Assembly (NCBI GenBank): GCA_020433835.1
Contig: JAGRBY010000253.1
Span: 1 to 9,473, forward strand
Direction of reading: 5' to 3'
DNA from: Anaerolineae bacterium
Lineage (GTDB): Bacteria > Chloroflexota > Anaerolineae > 4572-78 > J111
DNA length: 9,473 bases
In this document: positions 1 to 7,300 of the stretch, piece by piece
How the letters are laid out: every line of letters starts with the position of its first letter
Numbering within the stretch: the stretch's first letter is position 1
Translations under genes and position numbers: made by a program
Notes under the pieces: model-generated
What the model saw: the letters and a program-made list of their open reading frames with translations, nothing else
Database searches by the model: none
What the model was told of the DNA's origin: nothing

Positions 1-2
1 GC

Positions 3-623
3 TATGTTAGTGACCACGTTGAAACCAACTGGTTTACGGCCGGATTTCATATTGTTGAACAAGGGGAGCCGGCCACCAAACTCTATCTCATCCTATCCGG
101 ACGGGCTGAGGTACGGCGCGAGACGGCTAACGGCAACGTGCAAATTTTAGCGCATATCGGCCCCGGTGACTTTTTTGGCGAAGAGGGTCTGGCTTACCAT
201 CAGCCACGCAACGCCCATGTGGTGGCAACAGAAGATATTACCTGCCTGATTTTCTCACCGCACGTTCCGTCTAACTTTGCGGGGCGCGGTGCCCAGGCCA
301 ATCTAACCGAAACAACTCCGAGCGCAACCGCCGGGGTACGGCCTGCTGCCAGCCAAATCATCAATCTGGATATCAGCGATTATGTCCCTCAAAAAGTCGC
401 CGCGATGGCGGCCCATCGTACCCAATTTTCCCTTGATCCGGAGATGTTACCGCTATCGATTACGCGCGAACTCTTCGGCCAGGAGCATTTTGTCCAGGCG
501 TTTCCGCCGATTTTGCCCGCCTCAGACGAATTATACAATGGCTGGCTGGCGGCTCGAACAAAACCAGCAAACCATCGCCGCCGAGAATCAACCTCAAGTG
601 GGTCTATCCCCGTGGCGATATAG
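3..623 (+). CDS. Cyclic-nucleotide-binding domain protein with PIG-L-like C-terminal tail (5' end outside window, 3' end probably frameshifted)
   Basis: The frame is open from the first bases of the window, so the gene starts upstream; 206 residues are visible. Residues about 8-86 form a cyclic-nucleotide-binding (CRP-type) beta-roll: the IVEQGEPATKLYLILSGRAE stretch, then GPGDFFGEEGL and QPRNAHVVA. The phosphate-binding cassette keeps Gly59, Glu60 and Arg69, so cAMP/cGMP-type ligand binding is plausible. A low-complexity linker (about 87-117) follows. Residues about 118-166 (INLDISDYVPQKVAAMAAHR, then ELFGQEHFVQAFPP) resemble the C-terminal helix region of PIG-L/LmbE N-acetylglucosaminyl deacetylases; that match is from memory. 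I infer a nucleotide-regulated deacetylase-like protein whose catalytic N-terminus lies outside the window. From about residue 181 the reading looks unnatural: the +1 frame gives better codon use, and the switch falls at a GGCT tandem repeat. No DNA-binding helix-turn-helix follows the CNB domain, so it is not a CRP/FNR regulator. Confidence 0.75.
   Translation, partial: YVSDHVETNWFTAGFHIVEQGEPATKLYLILSGRAEVRRETANGNVQILAHIGPGDFFGEEGLAYHQPRNAHVVATEDITCLIFSPHVPSNFAGRGAQANLTETTPSATAGVRPAASQIINLDISDYVPQKVAAMAAHRTQFSLDPEMLPLSITRELFGQEHFVQAFPPILPASDELYNGWLAARTKPANHRRRESTSSGSIPVAI
540..547 (+). repeat. GGCT tandem duplication at a probable frameshift
   Basis: Two adjacent GGCT units (540-543, 544-547) are followed by GGC. 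Removing one unit joins residue Trp181 of the CNB/PIG-L-like gene to the +1 frame, which continues as a plausible protein end (RLEQNQQTIAAENQ...) to a TAA at 637-639. As it stands, the gene instead reads an Arg/Ser-rich tail to the TAG at 621-623. This could be a real 4-bp duplication or a sequencing/assembly error. Confidence 0.45.
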
Positions 624-676
624 GAACGAGGGCACATAACCATGACCGAAATTATCTATCACCCGCCGGAAATAGT

Positions 677-3600
677 TTAGGCTTGTGGGAGGTGGGCCAA
701 AGCCGCCTGGCATTGAACAGCTTCGACCTCATTGTCGGCGGCTTGAAAACCGGCCAGGGCCTCTTTGAAGTAGTTCTCAGCCATTTCAATCTCACCGCGA
801 GCAGCAGCCAGTTTGCCACGCGCTTGCGTGGCCAGCGCCAGCCACGTGCGGCTGCTATAGCGGGTGGCGGCTTCGTCCAGGCGGTCGGCAAAAGTTTTCG
901 CACCCATCAGGTCTCCCTGAGCAATGCGGACACTGACCGCCACCGGCAGCAAAAGCGATTCGCAGGTGCCACATTGACCATGGGCTTCACTGGCCGCTAA
1001 CCCCAACGCCAGCGATTGGTCGGCGGCAGTCAGATCACCGGCGGCCAATCGATTACGGGCCAGGGCCGCATAAATCCGCGTTTGGCAGTGGGCCCGCAGG
1101 TGGGCGCGTTCAGCCGCCATCACGCCACTTTCCAAAATAGAGCGTCCTTCTTCCAACGCCCCCCGAACGGTGAGCAGATCCCCTAGACGCTGGCTGGTTA
1201 CCGCCTCGCAGGAAGCCGTCCCCAATTGACGACACAACTGAATGGCTGATCTGAGGGACGCTTCTGCCTCTAACCAGCGCCCGGCCTGATAATCAAGCGC
1301 ACCATTGACCGATTTACACACGGCGATGGCCCGTAAGGCCCCCATCCGCTCGGCCTGCTGCAGCGTTTGATCGACGGTATATCTGACGTCTTCATAAGCT
1401 CGATCACCATAAAGATGATATTCCCACAGGCACAAATGGGCATCAAAGGCAATGGTAAAATCCATATTCGCCCCAACCAACGAGGAGCGCCGATCTTCAA
1501 AATTCAAGCCTTCCTGCCATTTGCCCAATGAATGCGCGGCCAAGGCCAGGACTTCATAGGCGCGTGCCAGCGTGTCAGGCGCATCCAACTTTTCAGCAAT
1601 CTTTAAACACTGTTGCGCAACAGCGTAAGCTTGCTCATACGCATCTTGATGCCAGTGCCACAGCGCCACATAGTACAACAAATCGGCATGTTCAACCCGG
1701 TTCTCACTGGTTTCACCCACCTCTATTTGGGCCATTTCCAAATAAGATTGCGCCGGCATCATATCTCCGGACGTGATGAGGAGGAAGGCCGTTTCCAGAT
1801 ACAAATATATTTTTTCATGCGAAGCCGGCTGCCAGTCTTTGGTCGGCTCCAAGGCCAGCGCTTGTTCAGCATAAGCAACGCCTTTGTAGCCGTTAGCCAG
1901 AACATGCGAACAGAAGGTTAGTTGTAACAAAATGTGCCAGCGTTGGCCGGAGTTAGACAGCGTCAATTCATCCATCAGCTTCAGGGCCTGTTCAAAATAG
2001 CCAACCGCCATTTCAAGGGCGTAAATATCCAGCGCTTTATGGGCCGCCTGTATTAAATAAGGCAAGGCCCGGTCGCGTTGGTTGCTTAGATTGTAATGAA
2101 ACGCGAGCGATTCGACGTGCGGCTGGAGACGATCCGGTTCAGCGCCAAATAGGCTTTCAATGGCCTGCGCTACCTGGGTATGCAGCCAGGCGCGGCGGGC
2201 CTGGCTGAGGCTGTTGTACAGGGTATGGCGGATCAGGGAGTGGCGAAAACGATAGCCCGTTTCCGTTTCGTCTAAAAGATGACCGCGCAGGGCCACATCA
2301 AGAGCATCTAACAGTTCGCCATCCGGCAAATCGACCACGGCGCGTAATAGCGGAAAGTGAAATTCCCGTCCGATGATGGCGGCTGCGGTCAGCGTCGGTT
2401 CGATGGTTTGGCCTAAGCGCTGCATCCGGCCTCGCAACAGCTCTTGCAGTTCAGCCGATACGGACAGGATGATACCCGATCGCATCCGCCATTGGCCGGC
2501 CTCTTGAATCAGATGATCGGCTTTTAGCATGGCCCTGGTGATCTCTTGGGTACAAAAGGGGTTGCCTTCGGCCAGATCCGTGATCGATTTGAGCAGGGTT
2601 GGCTCGGCGGCACCACCCAGGACATGGGTGATAATTTGCGTATCGTCCTGCTTAGACAGGCGGTTTAGATGAAACACCTCGCTTATTTGTTCTCGATAGA
2701 GCGCACTGAGCAGCCGCCCAAAAGGTGAGGTGGGTTGAGATATTATATCGGTTCGGTAAGTAACCAGCAGGACGATGGACGTTGAGCGCGTTTGTCGGGC
2801 CAGATAATGGAAGAGACTCAAGCTGGCTTCATCGGCGGCGTGCAGATCGTCTAACAACATGACTACCGGAGCGTTGTCGGCCAAGGTGACTAAAAAGGTC
2901 GCTGTCGCTTTGAATAAGGCTGAATGTTCCAGTTGAAGGTCACTTGCGCCTAGCGGCTGGTAATGGGTAATAGGGTGCTGTTCGGGTGGGCGATGCTGCT
3001 CGGCCAGGTACCGATCAAACGCTTCGATGAAGGGTTGGTAGGGCAGATGGCCTTCCTCTTCATAAGCCGCGCCGATTAGCGTTGCGGTTTGAGCCGTAGC
3101 GGCAAAGCGTAGCGCCTCATAGGCCAGCCGGGTTTTGCCCACCCCGGCTTCTCCCGCCAGCAAGATGGTACAGCCCTGATTTTGTCGAGTGGCCTGAATT
3201 CTTTTTTGTAGGAACGAGAGTTCCTCCTGCCGTCCGGCCAGAGGCGTGCTTTGTTCCATCTCAACGGCAATGGGTGTGGGGGGCAGCCCAACCAATTTGG
3301 GGCCGGTTGTAGGCGACGGCGACACCTGGCCGCTCATAATCTGCCGGTACAGAGTTTCGGTTGCGGAGTTAGGGGACATTCCATTGGCGGCTAAGGCCTC
3401 AAGGTAGGTTTGGTACTGGCGCAAAGCCTCATGGCGACGACCGGCCAACGCATAAAGATGCATCAGTTCGCGGTGTGTTGGTTCATCAGTTGGATAATTA
3501 GCCAGCACTGAGTTCAATAGATCGATGGCCGCGACGTAATTGCCGCTTACTCGATGCTGGGCTGCTTGTTTTAATGCCGTTTGCCGATCAAGCGCGGATG

Positions 3601-4432
3601 ATGAGGCAGCAGGCAAAAAAGCTCCTTTCGCTGCCGCGCGGTTGTTTCGCTCAAAAGAAATAGAAGATGTTTCCTGTTTATTTGCCTTCAAAAACGGCTC
3701 GACGATGCGCTTGGCTTTGATAGCCTCGTACAGAGTTGTGGTTTCTTCTTCCGGCGACAGCCCCAGTTCTTTCTCCAGCAGCAGCGCGTACTCTTCATAC
3801 TGCCGCAGCCCTGCCGCCTTCTGGCCGGCCTCGCTGTAAAGCTGCATCAGATGCCGCTGGGCCGCTTCGTGCAGCGGGTCGAGCGCTACCCAGCGTCGCC
3901 CATAGGGGATGGCCGCGTCGTAATCCCCTTGCCGGCTGTAGCCCCACACCAGCCGCTCCAATGCGCTTGCCAACTTCCCGCGTAGTGCTTCCGTTTGGAA
4001 AAATTGCCACTCGTCAAAGTCCGGCGTATCGGGCAGAGTGAAACCACTCAAAAAATCAGAGTCGTACAGATCGACCGCTGTGGCTAATCGGCTCAACGAT
4101 TCCGTATCGGTGCCGATGGCAGCCGCTGTGCCCGCCAGAAAAGCGTTGACATCCAGCCAGACGTCCGCGTCAGGATCAAACCCAACTTGCTCTCGGCTGA
4201 TAGTCAACCAGCCATCCCCCACAACTTTTTTGAGCGACCACAGCGTATGACGCAGGTAAGATCGCGCCTGGCTCTGGTCAGCATCGGGCCAAAATAAAGT
4301 ACTCAACGCATCCCGACTATGGCTTTGGGTGGTGATGGCTAAATAGGCCAGCACGGCCACACCTTTGCGTGACTCAATCTCAAGCAGTTGACCATCTAGC
4401 TCAATTCGAAAAAACAGCTTCAAATTTGCCAT
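677..4432 (-). CDS. Large SARP/BTAD-type transcriptional activator with AAA ATPase and TPR tail
   Basis: This 1251-residue protein probably works as an ATP-dependent, signal-integrating transcription activator. Domains in order: an OmpR-like winged helix at about 3-95 (KGVAVLAYLA, then LRHTLWSLKKVV); a bacterial transcriptional activation domain at about 96-245; a second copy of the end of that domain at about 285-368 (HRELMHLYALAGRRHEALRQ mirrors QRHLMQLYSEAGQKAAGLRQ at 192-211). An AAA_16/STAND-like ATPase follows, with the recognition motif PLAGRQEEL at 397-405, Walker A GEAGVGKT at 427-434, Walker B VVMLLDD at 523-529 and a GNPF motif at 623-626. Residues about 785-1251 are helical and TPR-like. 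The start at 4432 is supported by GAGGT (minus strand, 4440-4444) seven bases upstream and by the complete winged helix. The upstream region is shared with a divergent exported-protein gene, a candidate target. Effector and regulon are not readable from sequence. The gene appears intact. Confidence 0.9.
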   Translation of the reverse strand: MANLKLFFRIELDGQLLEIESRKGVAVLAYLAITTQSHSRDALSTLFWPDADQSQARSYLRHTLWSLKKVVGDGWLTISREQVGFDPDADVWLDVNAFLAGTAAAIGTDTESLSRLATAVDLYDSDFLSGFTLPDTPDFDEWQFFQTEALRGKLASALERLVWGYSRQGDYDAAIPYGRRWVALDPLHEAAQRHLMQLYSEAGQKAAGLRQYEEYALLLEKELGLSPEEETTTLYEAIKAKRIVEPFLKANKQETSSISFERNNRAAAKGAFLPAASSSALDRQTALKQAAQHRVSGNYVAAIDLLNSVLANYPTDEPTHRELMHLYALAGRRHEALRQYQTYLEALAANGMSPNSATETLYRQIMSGQVSPSPTTGPKLVGLPPTPIAVEMEQSTPLAGRQEELSFLQKRIQATRQNQGCTILLAGEAGVGKTRLAYEALRFAATAQTATLIGAAYEEEGHLPYQPFIEAFDRYLAEQHRPPEQHPITHYQPLGASDLQLEHSALFKATATFLVTLADNAPVVMLLDDLHAADEASLSLFHYLARQTRSTSIVLLVTYRTDIISQPTSPFGRLLSALYREQISEVFHLNRLSKQDDTQIITHVLGGAAEPTLLKSITDLAEGNPFCTQEITRAMLKADHLIQEAGQWRMRSGIILSVSAELQELLRGRMQRLGQTIEPTLTAAAIIGREFHFPLLRAVVDLPDGELLDALDVALRGHLLDETETGYRFRHSLIRHTLYNSLSQARRAWLHTQVAQAIESLFGAEPDRLQPHVESLAFHYNLSNQRDRALPYLIQAAHKALDIYALEMAVGYFEQALKLMDELTLSNSGQRWHILLQLTFCSHVLANGYKGVAYAEQALALEPTKDWQPASHEKIYLYLETAFLLITSGDMMPAQSYLEMAQIEVGETSENRVEHADLLYYVALWHWHQDAYEQAYAVAQQCLKIAEKLDAPDTLARAYEVLALAAHSLGKWQEGLNFEDRRSSLVGANMDFTIAFDAHLCLWEYHLYGDRAYEDVRYTVDQTLQQAERMGALRAIAVCKSVNGALDYQAGRWLEAEASLRSAIQLCRQLGTASCEAVTSQRLGDLLTVRGALEEGRSILESGVMAAERAHLRAHCQTRIYAALARNRLAAGDLTAADQSLALGLAASEAHGQCGTCESLLLPVAVSVRIAQGDLMGAKTFADRLDEAATRYSSRTWLALATQARGKLAAARGEIEMAENYFKEALAGFQAADNEVEAVQCQAALAHLPQA

Positions 4433-4439
4433 CGAGGCT

Positions 4440-4445
4440 ACCTCA
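4440..4445 (-). promoter_or_regulatory. Ribosome binding site of the BTAD regulator
   Basis: The minus strand reads TGAGGT followed by AGCCTCG and the ATG ending at 4432, a good Shine-Dalgarno match at about seven bases. It fixes the start of the regulator. Confidence 0.6.
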
Positions 4446-4691
4446 CCAGCCGATTTTTACCCGAATTAAAAAACTTATCTTAATAGACGTTTGTTTAAAC
4501 GCCTTCTTACACGATCAAAAGACGAGGTTGAGATAAACTGAAGTCAAATCAATTAATTAAACATTTTATCAATGAAAGGGAAACAACATATCTAAACTAC
4601 GTAATCAAATGACCTATCAGTGTGGAGGCACTACCGGCCACAATGTTCTCAAGAAAAAATAGGGGAACCTAAAAATTGTATCGATAAATAT

Positions 4692-4699
4692 AAAGGAGA
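4692..4699 (+). promoter_or_regulatory. Ribosome binding site of the exported-protein gene
   Basis: AAAGGAGA lies five bases before the ATG at 4705, a near-perfect Shine-Dalgarno that fixes this start and keeps the signal peptide. Confidence 0.75.
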
Positions 4700-4704
4700 T
4701 TTCG

Positions 4705-5205
4705 ATGAAAAGCAAAATATTTATAGCCATGGGGCTCATTATCATCATGATCGGCCTCTTTGTAACAAGTATCAGTGCACACGGTCAGGATGACCTGGCC
4801 AAAGTGAAAAAGGCGACAACCCAATTTCATCGCGTCGAGGTGGCTCAGGCCGCCGGATATGATCTGCGCGAAGGGCTAGATCACTGCTTTGACAACCCCG
4901 GTGTGGGTGCGATGGGCTTCCATTATATCAACACAGATATGCTCGACCTGGAGCTAGACGCTTTGCAGCCGGAAGCCATGGTCTACGCTCCCGGATCGAA
5001 GGGGCAACTGAACCTGGGAGCGGTTGAATATATTGTGCCGGCGTCTGACTGGGATGCCGCCGGTAATAGTATGCCCCCCACGCTGCTGGGCCACCATCTG
5101 CACTTAAACAAAACCCTGGGCGTATATGTACTACACATCTGGCTCTGGAAAAATAACCCGGCCGGTATGTTCGAAGATTGGAATCCTACAGTCTCCTGCC
5201 CCTGA
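4705..5205 (+). CDS. Exported protein of unknown function with conserved His/Trp C-terminal motif
   Basis: A 166-residue protein with a signal peptide: Lys-containing N-terminus, hydrophobic core IFIAMGLIIIMIGLFV, and a likely cleavage site after SISA (residue 25). The mature part has a helical start (LAKVKKATTQFHRVEVAQAAGY would run about 31-52), Cys61, the segment MGFHYIN at 70-76, a VEYIVP strand at 108-112, a GHHLH cluster at 129-133, and the end LHIWLWKNNPAGMFEDWNP followed by VSCP. I recall similar proteins (HYxN ... HVWLWKxNPxG.F..xNPxVxC) from Actinobacteria and Chloroflexota, all of unknown function. The two cysteines (61, 165) may form a disulfide, and the clustered histidines could bind a metal; both are inference. 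A six-base stem (TCCTGC/GCAGGA, 5194-5211) overlaps the stop codon but lacks a T-run. The gene precedes a DinB-like gene by 107 bp. Confidence 0.85.
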   Translation: MKSKIFIAMGLIIIMIGLFVTSISAHGQDDLAKVKKATTQFHRVEVAQAAGYDLREGLDHCFDNPGVGAMGFHYINTDMLDLELDALQPEAMVYAPGSKGQLNLGAVEYIVPASDWDAAGNSMPPTLLGHHLHLNKTLGVYVLHIWLWKNNPAGMFEDWNPTVSCP

Positions 5206-5250
5206 GCAGGAAGGGTACAACTGATCCCATCTGGTAGAAATTCAAACTCT

Positions 5251-5279
5251 TTGTAAATCACATTCTTATCACATTTAAA
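5251..5279 (+). promoter_or_regulatory. Possible promoter of the DinB-like gene
   Basis: TTGTAA (5251-5256) and TTTAAA (5274-5279) are separated by 17 bp, each matching four of six sigma-70 consensus bases. They lie 33 bp before the start codon of the DinB-like gene, in the 107-bp gap after the exported-protein gene. The region is AT-rich, so a chance match is quite possible. Confidence 0.25.
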
Positions 5280-5301
5280 AATACGATTAACACAAAAATA
5301 T

Positions 5302-5306
5302 AGGAG
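5302..5306 (+). promoter_or_regulatory. Ribosome binding site of the DinB-like gene
   Basis: AGGAG sits six bases before the ATG at 5313 and supports that start. Confidence 0.7.
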
Positions 5307-5312
5307 ATAATC

Positions 5313-5795
5313 ATGAATACTCAAGCAAATGCACTGGCCGAACGTATTGAACTAGGGGCCGGGGTTCTGGCCGACTTGGCTGAGAATCTTTCCGATGCTG
5401 AATGGCAGACAATTGTTCCCAGTGAGCAACGCACCATTGGCGTGCTGGTTCACCATGTAGCCAATATGTATCCCCTTGAAATCGATCTGGTTGAACAACT
5501 GGCTAGCGGTAAAGCTATTGCCGGGGTAACCTGGGATGCAGTCGACCAGATCAATGCGCAACATGCTGAAGAACATGCCATGGTGAACCAACAGGAAACC
5601 ATTCAACTCTTACGAGACAACAGCAAAACGGCGGCGGATAGGGTACGAAAGCTCACCAATGCGGAATTGAACAACGCAGAAACCGTGTCTCTATACGCCG
5701 ATGCCCCGCTGACTGCCCAGTTTTTCATCGAGGACCATGCTCTGCGCCATAGTTTCCATCATCTGGCTAACATCCGCGCAGTCATCAGTCGCTAA
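5313..5795 (+). CDS. DinB-superfamily (four-helix, metal-binding) protein
   Basis: A 160-residue, mostly helical cytoplasmic protein with the hallmarks of the DinB/YfiT-like fold. The helix-2 motif GVLVHHVANMYPLEIDLVE (His47/His48) is followed by long helices (81-120) and a C-terminal EDHALRHSFHHLANIR helix with His142, His146 and His149/150. In this superfamily three histidines from such positions bind a divalent metal, and some members are thiol-dependent transferases using bacillithiol or mycothiol. The substrate here cannot be told. Length is normal for the family and no signal peptide is present. It follows the exported-protein gene in the same direction and is closed by the terminator at 5951-5985. 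It could be co-regulated with that gene, but the 107-bp gap leaves room for its own promoter. Confidence 0.8.
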   Translation: MNTQANALAERIELGAGVLADLAENLSDAEWQTIVPSEQRTIGVLVHHVANMYPLEIDLVEQLASGKAIAGVTWDAVDQINAQHAEEHAMVNQQETIQLLRDNSKTAADRVRKLTNAELNNAETVSLYADAPLTAQFFIEDHALRHSFHHLANIRAVISR

Positions 5796-5950
5796 TCCGT
5801 ACTTTGTTGAGGTAAGAAGGTGTGGAGTCATGAATAGGGAGTAAAGAATAAAATTGAATTTCAATTCTAATGGCGCTTACGCCCACTAAAATCCCAACGT
5901 TTCTTGCCAGCACAATCGCTAAGTAAGGTGATATTACAACAGAAAAGAGA
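5796..5950. other. Gene-free spacer after the DinB-like gene
   Basis: No convincing ORF or RNA gene is visible. The stretch has a 15-bp odd palindrome AATTGAATTTCAATT (5852-5866) and a short hairpin GGCG-CTTA-CGCC (5872-5883) without a T-run. Composition changes here from mixed to AT-rich, marking the edge of the AT-rich block. Confidence 0.5.
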
Positions 5951-5985
5951 AAAAAAAGCCCGCTCTCGTATGAGAGCGGGCTTTT
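5951..5985. terminator. Strong bidirectional intrinsic terminator
   Basis: A perfect 10-bp GC-rich stem GCCCGCTCTC / GAGAGCGGGC (5958-5967 and 5972-5981) with GTAT loop is flanked by A7 (5951-5957) and T4 (5982-5985). On the minus strand the stem is followed by seven T's, making it an excellent end for the FIST-like gene at 6039. On the plus strand the shorter T-run can still end the DinB-like transcript. It isolates two convergent units. Confidence 0.93.
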
Positions 5986-6038
5986 ACCTTTACTGGTAAG
6001 CTTTGCTGAAACTGATATCCAGCATCGAAAGCTTATTA

Positions 6039-7052
6039 TTAAATCTCTTCTATAACAATATAGGCCATTGTCTGGTTTAATAATTGATAAGCAATTTCGC
6101 CAAAAGTTATGGGGCCAGTAATGCCTAGCAGCGATTTGCCTTGTAAATCAGCATATAAATAGTTCAAAATACAGTTGCACGAGAAAAAGATTTTTTCGCT
6201 AAGATCAGTTGCTACATTTGCTTGAAAATCAGTAATATAATCTCCAACAGGTTTGGCGATTTTGTAATCAACACCGGTATAAATCGGAGCGTAGAAATCT
6301 ACCCTTTTTTCAGCCAAATTCACCTGTTGGAAACTGGTGTTGATCATGGCCCCATGCATATCAGCAACCAAAGGTAATTTCGTGTCTATACCGTTTTGAT
6401 CGATGTATTGTGCAAAGTCAACTTTTTTGCCGTTTACATAGGCTTCTTGAGCGTGAAATCCATCCGCTGAAAATTGAATGGTATCACCTTCGCCTTGCTG
6501 AAAAATATTGACAATTTGTATATCGGCCACTCTATTCTGAGGCAATTCAATGTGCAATACAACAGCTTTGTTCTCATGACCCGTGGTTGTAATGCCGTCG
6601 AACGTTTTTGGCGAGGTGTTGGTCAATTCATCAAGCGATGCGCCGGATATCCAGCCAATAAGAGGCGAGGTAGCAAATCCTTCATAATTCGGCGCGTTCA
6701 AAGCAAATGAGGTATGCATAGCGCTAAAGGCAGGGATAATGATAATACTAAATCCATTAGCCGGAGCATCTCTATAAATCTGATGGATCGTTTCTACATC
6801 ATAGGTTTTAATGACAACATTTGTCGCATAATCCGGCACTTTGGTAACATAGATTTTTTCCTGCGTAAATACGCCACCCTCGTTATCCATAAAATAGGGA
6901 ATTGTACCCCCTATCCAAGTACCGGAGGGCAGTTTGCTCAAAACTTTTTCATCCCCGGCCAGAATGAGTTTTTCTCCGTTTCGAATAAAGGCTTCTACAG
7001 CAGATACATCAAACATGACTTTCGACTTTACATCAAATATTACTGGATTCAC
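6039..7052 (-). CDS. FIST-like conserved protein of unknown function
   Basis: A 337-residue soluble protein with no signal peptide or membrane segment. The N-terminus (FIRNGEKLILAGDEKVLSKL, then GTWIGGTIPYFM at about 44-55) and the C-terminus (FFSCNCILNYLYADLQGKS, then GITGPITFGEIAYQLLNQTM) look like motifs of a conserved family. The SCxx...GxxTFGEI arrangement resembles the FIST_C small-ligand sensory domain, but I cannot name the family with certainty. The start is GTG at 7052-7050, with AGGAG (minus strand, 7060-7064) seven bases upstream, inside the preceding gene. Its GTG shares one base with that gene's TAG, so the two are almost certainly translationally coupled. The unit is AT-rich compared with the flanking regulator and ABA4-like genes, suggesting transfer. 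A strong terminator follows. Isolated FIST-like domains usually occur in signalling proteins, but no kinase, cyclase or regulator domain is attached here. Confidence 0.8.
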   Translation of the reverse strand: MNPVIFDVKSKVMFDVSAVEAFIRNGEKLILAGDEKVLSKLPSGTWIGGTIPYFMDNEGGVFTQEKIYVTKVPDYATNVVIKTYDVETIHQIYRDAPANGFSIIIIPAFSAMHTSFALNAPNYEGFATSPLIGWISGASLDELTNTSPKTFDGITTTGHENKAVVLHIELPQNRVADIQIVNIFQQGEGDTIQFSADGFHAQEAYVNGKKVDFAQYIDQNGIDTKLPLVADMHGAMINTSFQQVNLAEKRVDFYAPIYTGVDYKIAKPVGDYITDFQANVATDLSEKIFFSCNCILNYLYADLQGKSLLGITGPITFGEIAYQLLNQTMAYIVIEEI

Positions 7053-7297
7053 TATATTGCTCCTGGCCCAAAAATTTGTTTTAGATCGATCTGTACTTTT
7101 GGTAAGTGTAAATTTTGTTCAAAGAAATTTCGTAACTCACGAATACAAGCGTCCACTTCCTGGGAAGATTGACTTTTTTTGCATCGTAAATTCAATCGAC
7201 CAAGTATGAGCTTGGTTCCTAAAAACTGGAATTGATAGCTTCTCTCACCGCATACCAGTTTTTTCCAAATAGGATTTTTTTCATCAGGTAATTTCAT
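7052..7297 (-). CDS. Small protein of unknown function coupled to the FIST-like gene
   Basis: This 81-residue protein starts at the ATG ending at 7297. That start is preferred over an upstream one at 7402 because AGAGGAA (minus strand, 7301-7307) lies just before it, and the extra 35 residues have no such site. The protein is basic and helical: NPIWKKLVCGERSYQFQFLG, KLILGRLNLRC, then an amphipathic helix EVDACIRELRNFFEQN, ending LKQIFGPGAI. Cys16, Cys40 and Cys51 are present but form no recognisable metal site. I do not recognise the family. The TAG stop overlaps the GTG start of the FIST-like gene by one base, so the proteins are probably made in fixed ratio and may act together, for example as partner or small regulator. 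This role is inference only. Confidence 0.7.
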   Translation of the reverse strand: MKLPDEKNPIWKKLVCGERSYQFQFLGTKLILGRLNLRCKKSQSSQEVDACIRELRNFFEQNLHLPKVQIDLKQIFGPGAI

Positions 7298-7300
7298 AGT

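Larger units (their letters stand above)
4433..4704. promoter_or_regulatory. Divergent intergenic region between regulator and exported-protein gene
   Basis: This 272-bp AT-rich gap must hold the promoters for both the minus-strand regulator and the plus-strand exported protein. It contains the palindrome GTTTAAAC (4493-4500) and a widely spaced inverted pair TTATCT (4471-4476) / AGATAA (4531-4536). A weak plus-strand promoter-like pair is TTGAGA (4528-4533), 17 bp, AATTAA (4551-4556). None of these is strong enough to name as an operator or promoter. No additional small gene is convincing here. Confidence 0.4.

Noticed and set aside
389..643. Minus-strand open frame antisense to the CNB/PIG-L-like gene
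   Set aside because: It has no ribosome binding site and mirrors a recognisable coding region on the plus strand.
3540..4041. Plus-strand open frames inside the large regulator gene
   Set aside because: They are Ser/Ala/Arg-rich shadow translations of a well-supported minus-strand gene with clear domains.
4983..5324. Minus-strand open frame of about 113 codons across the exported-protein and DinB-like genes
   Set aside because: It overlaps a gene with a signal peptide and strong ribosome binding site and crosses an intergenic gap; no protein-like features are seen.
5872..5883. GGCG-CTTA-CGCC hairpin as terminator of the DinB-like gene
   Set aside because: The stem is only 4 bp with no T-run, and a much stronger terminator lies at 5951-5985.
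6714..7209. Plus-strand open frames opposite the FIST-like pair
   Set aside because: They are antisense shadows; the minus strand has the coupled start/stop, ribosome binding sites and terminator.
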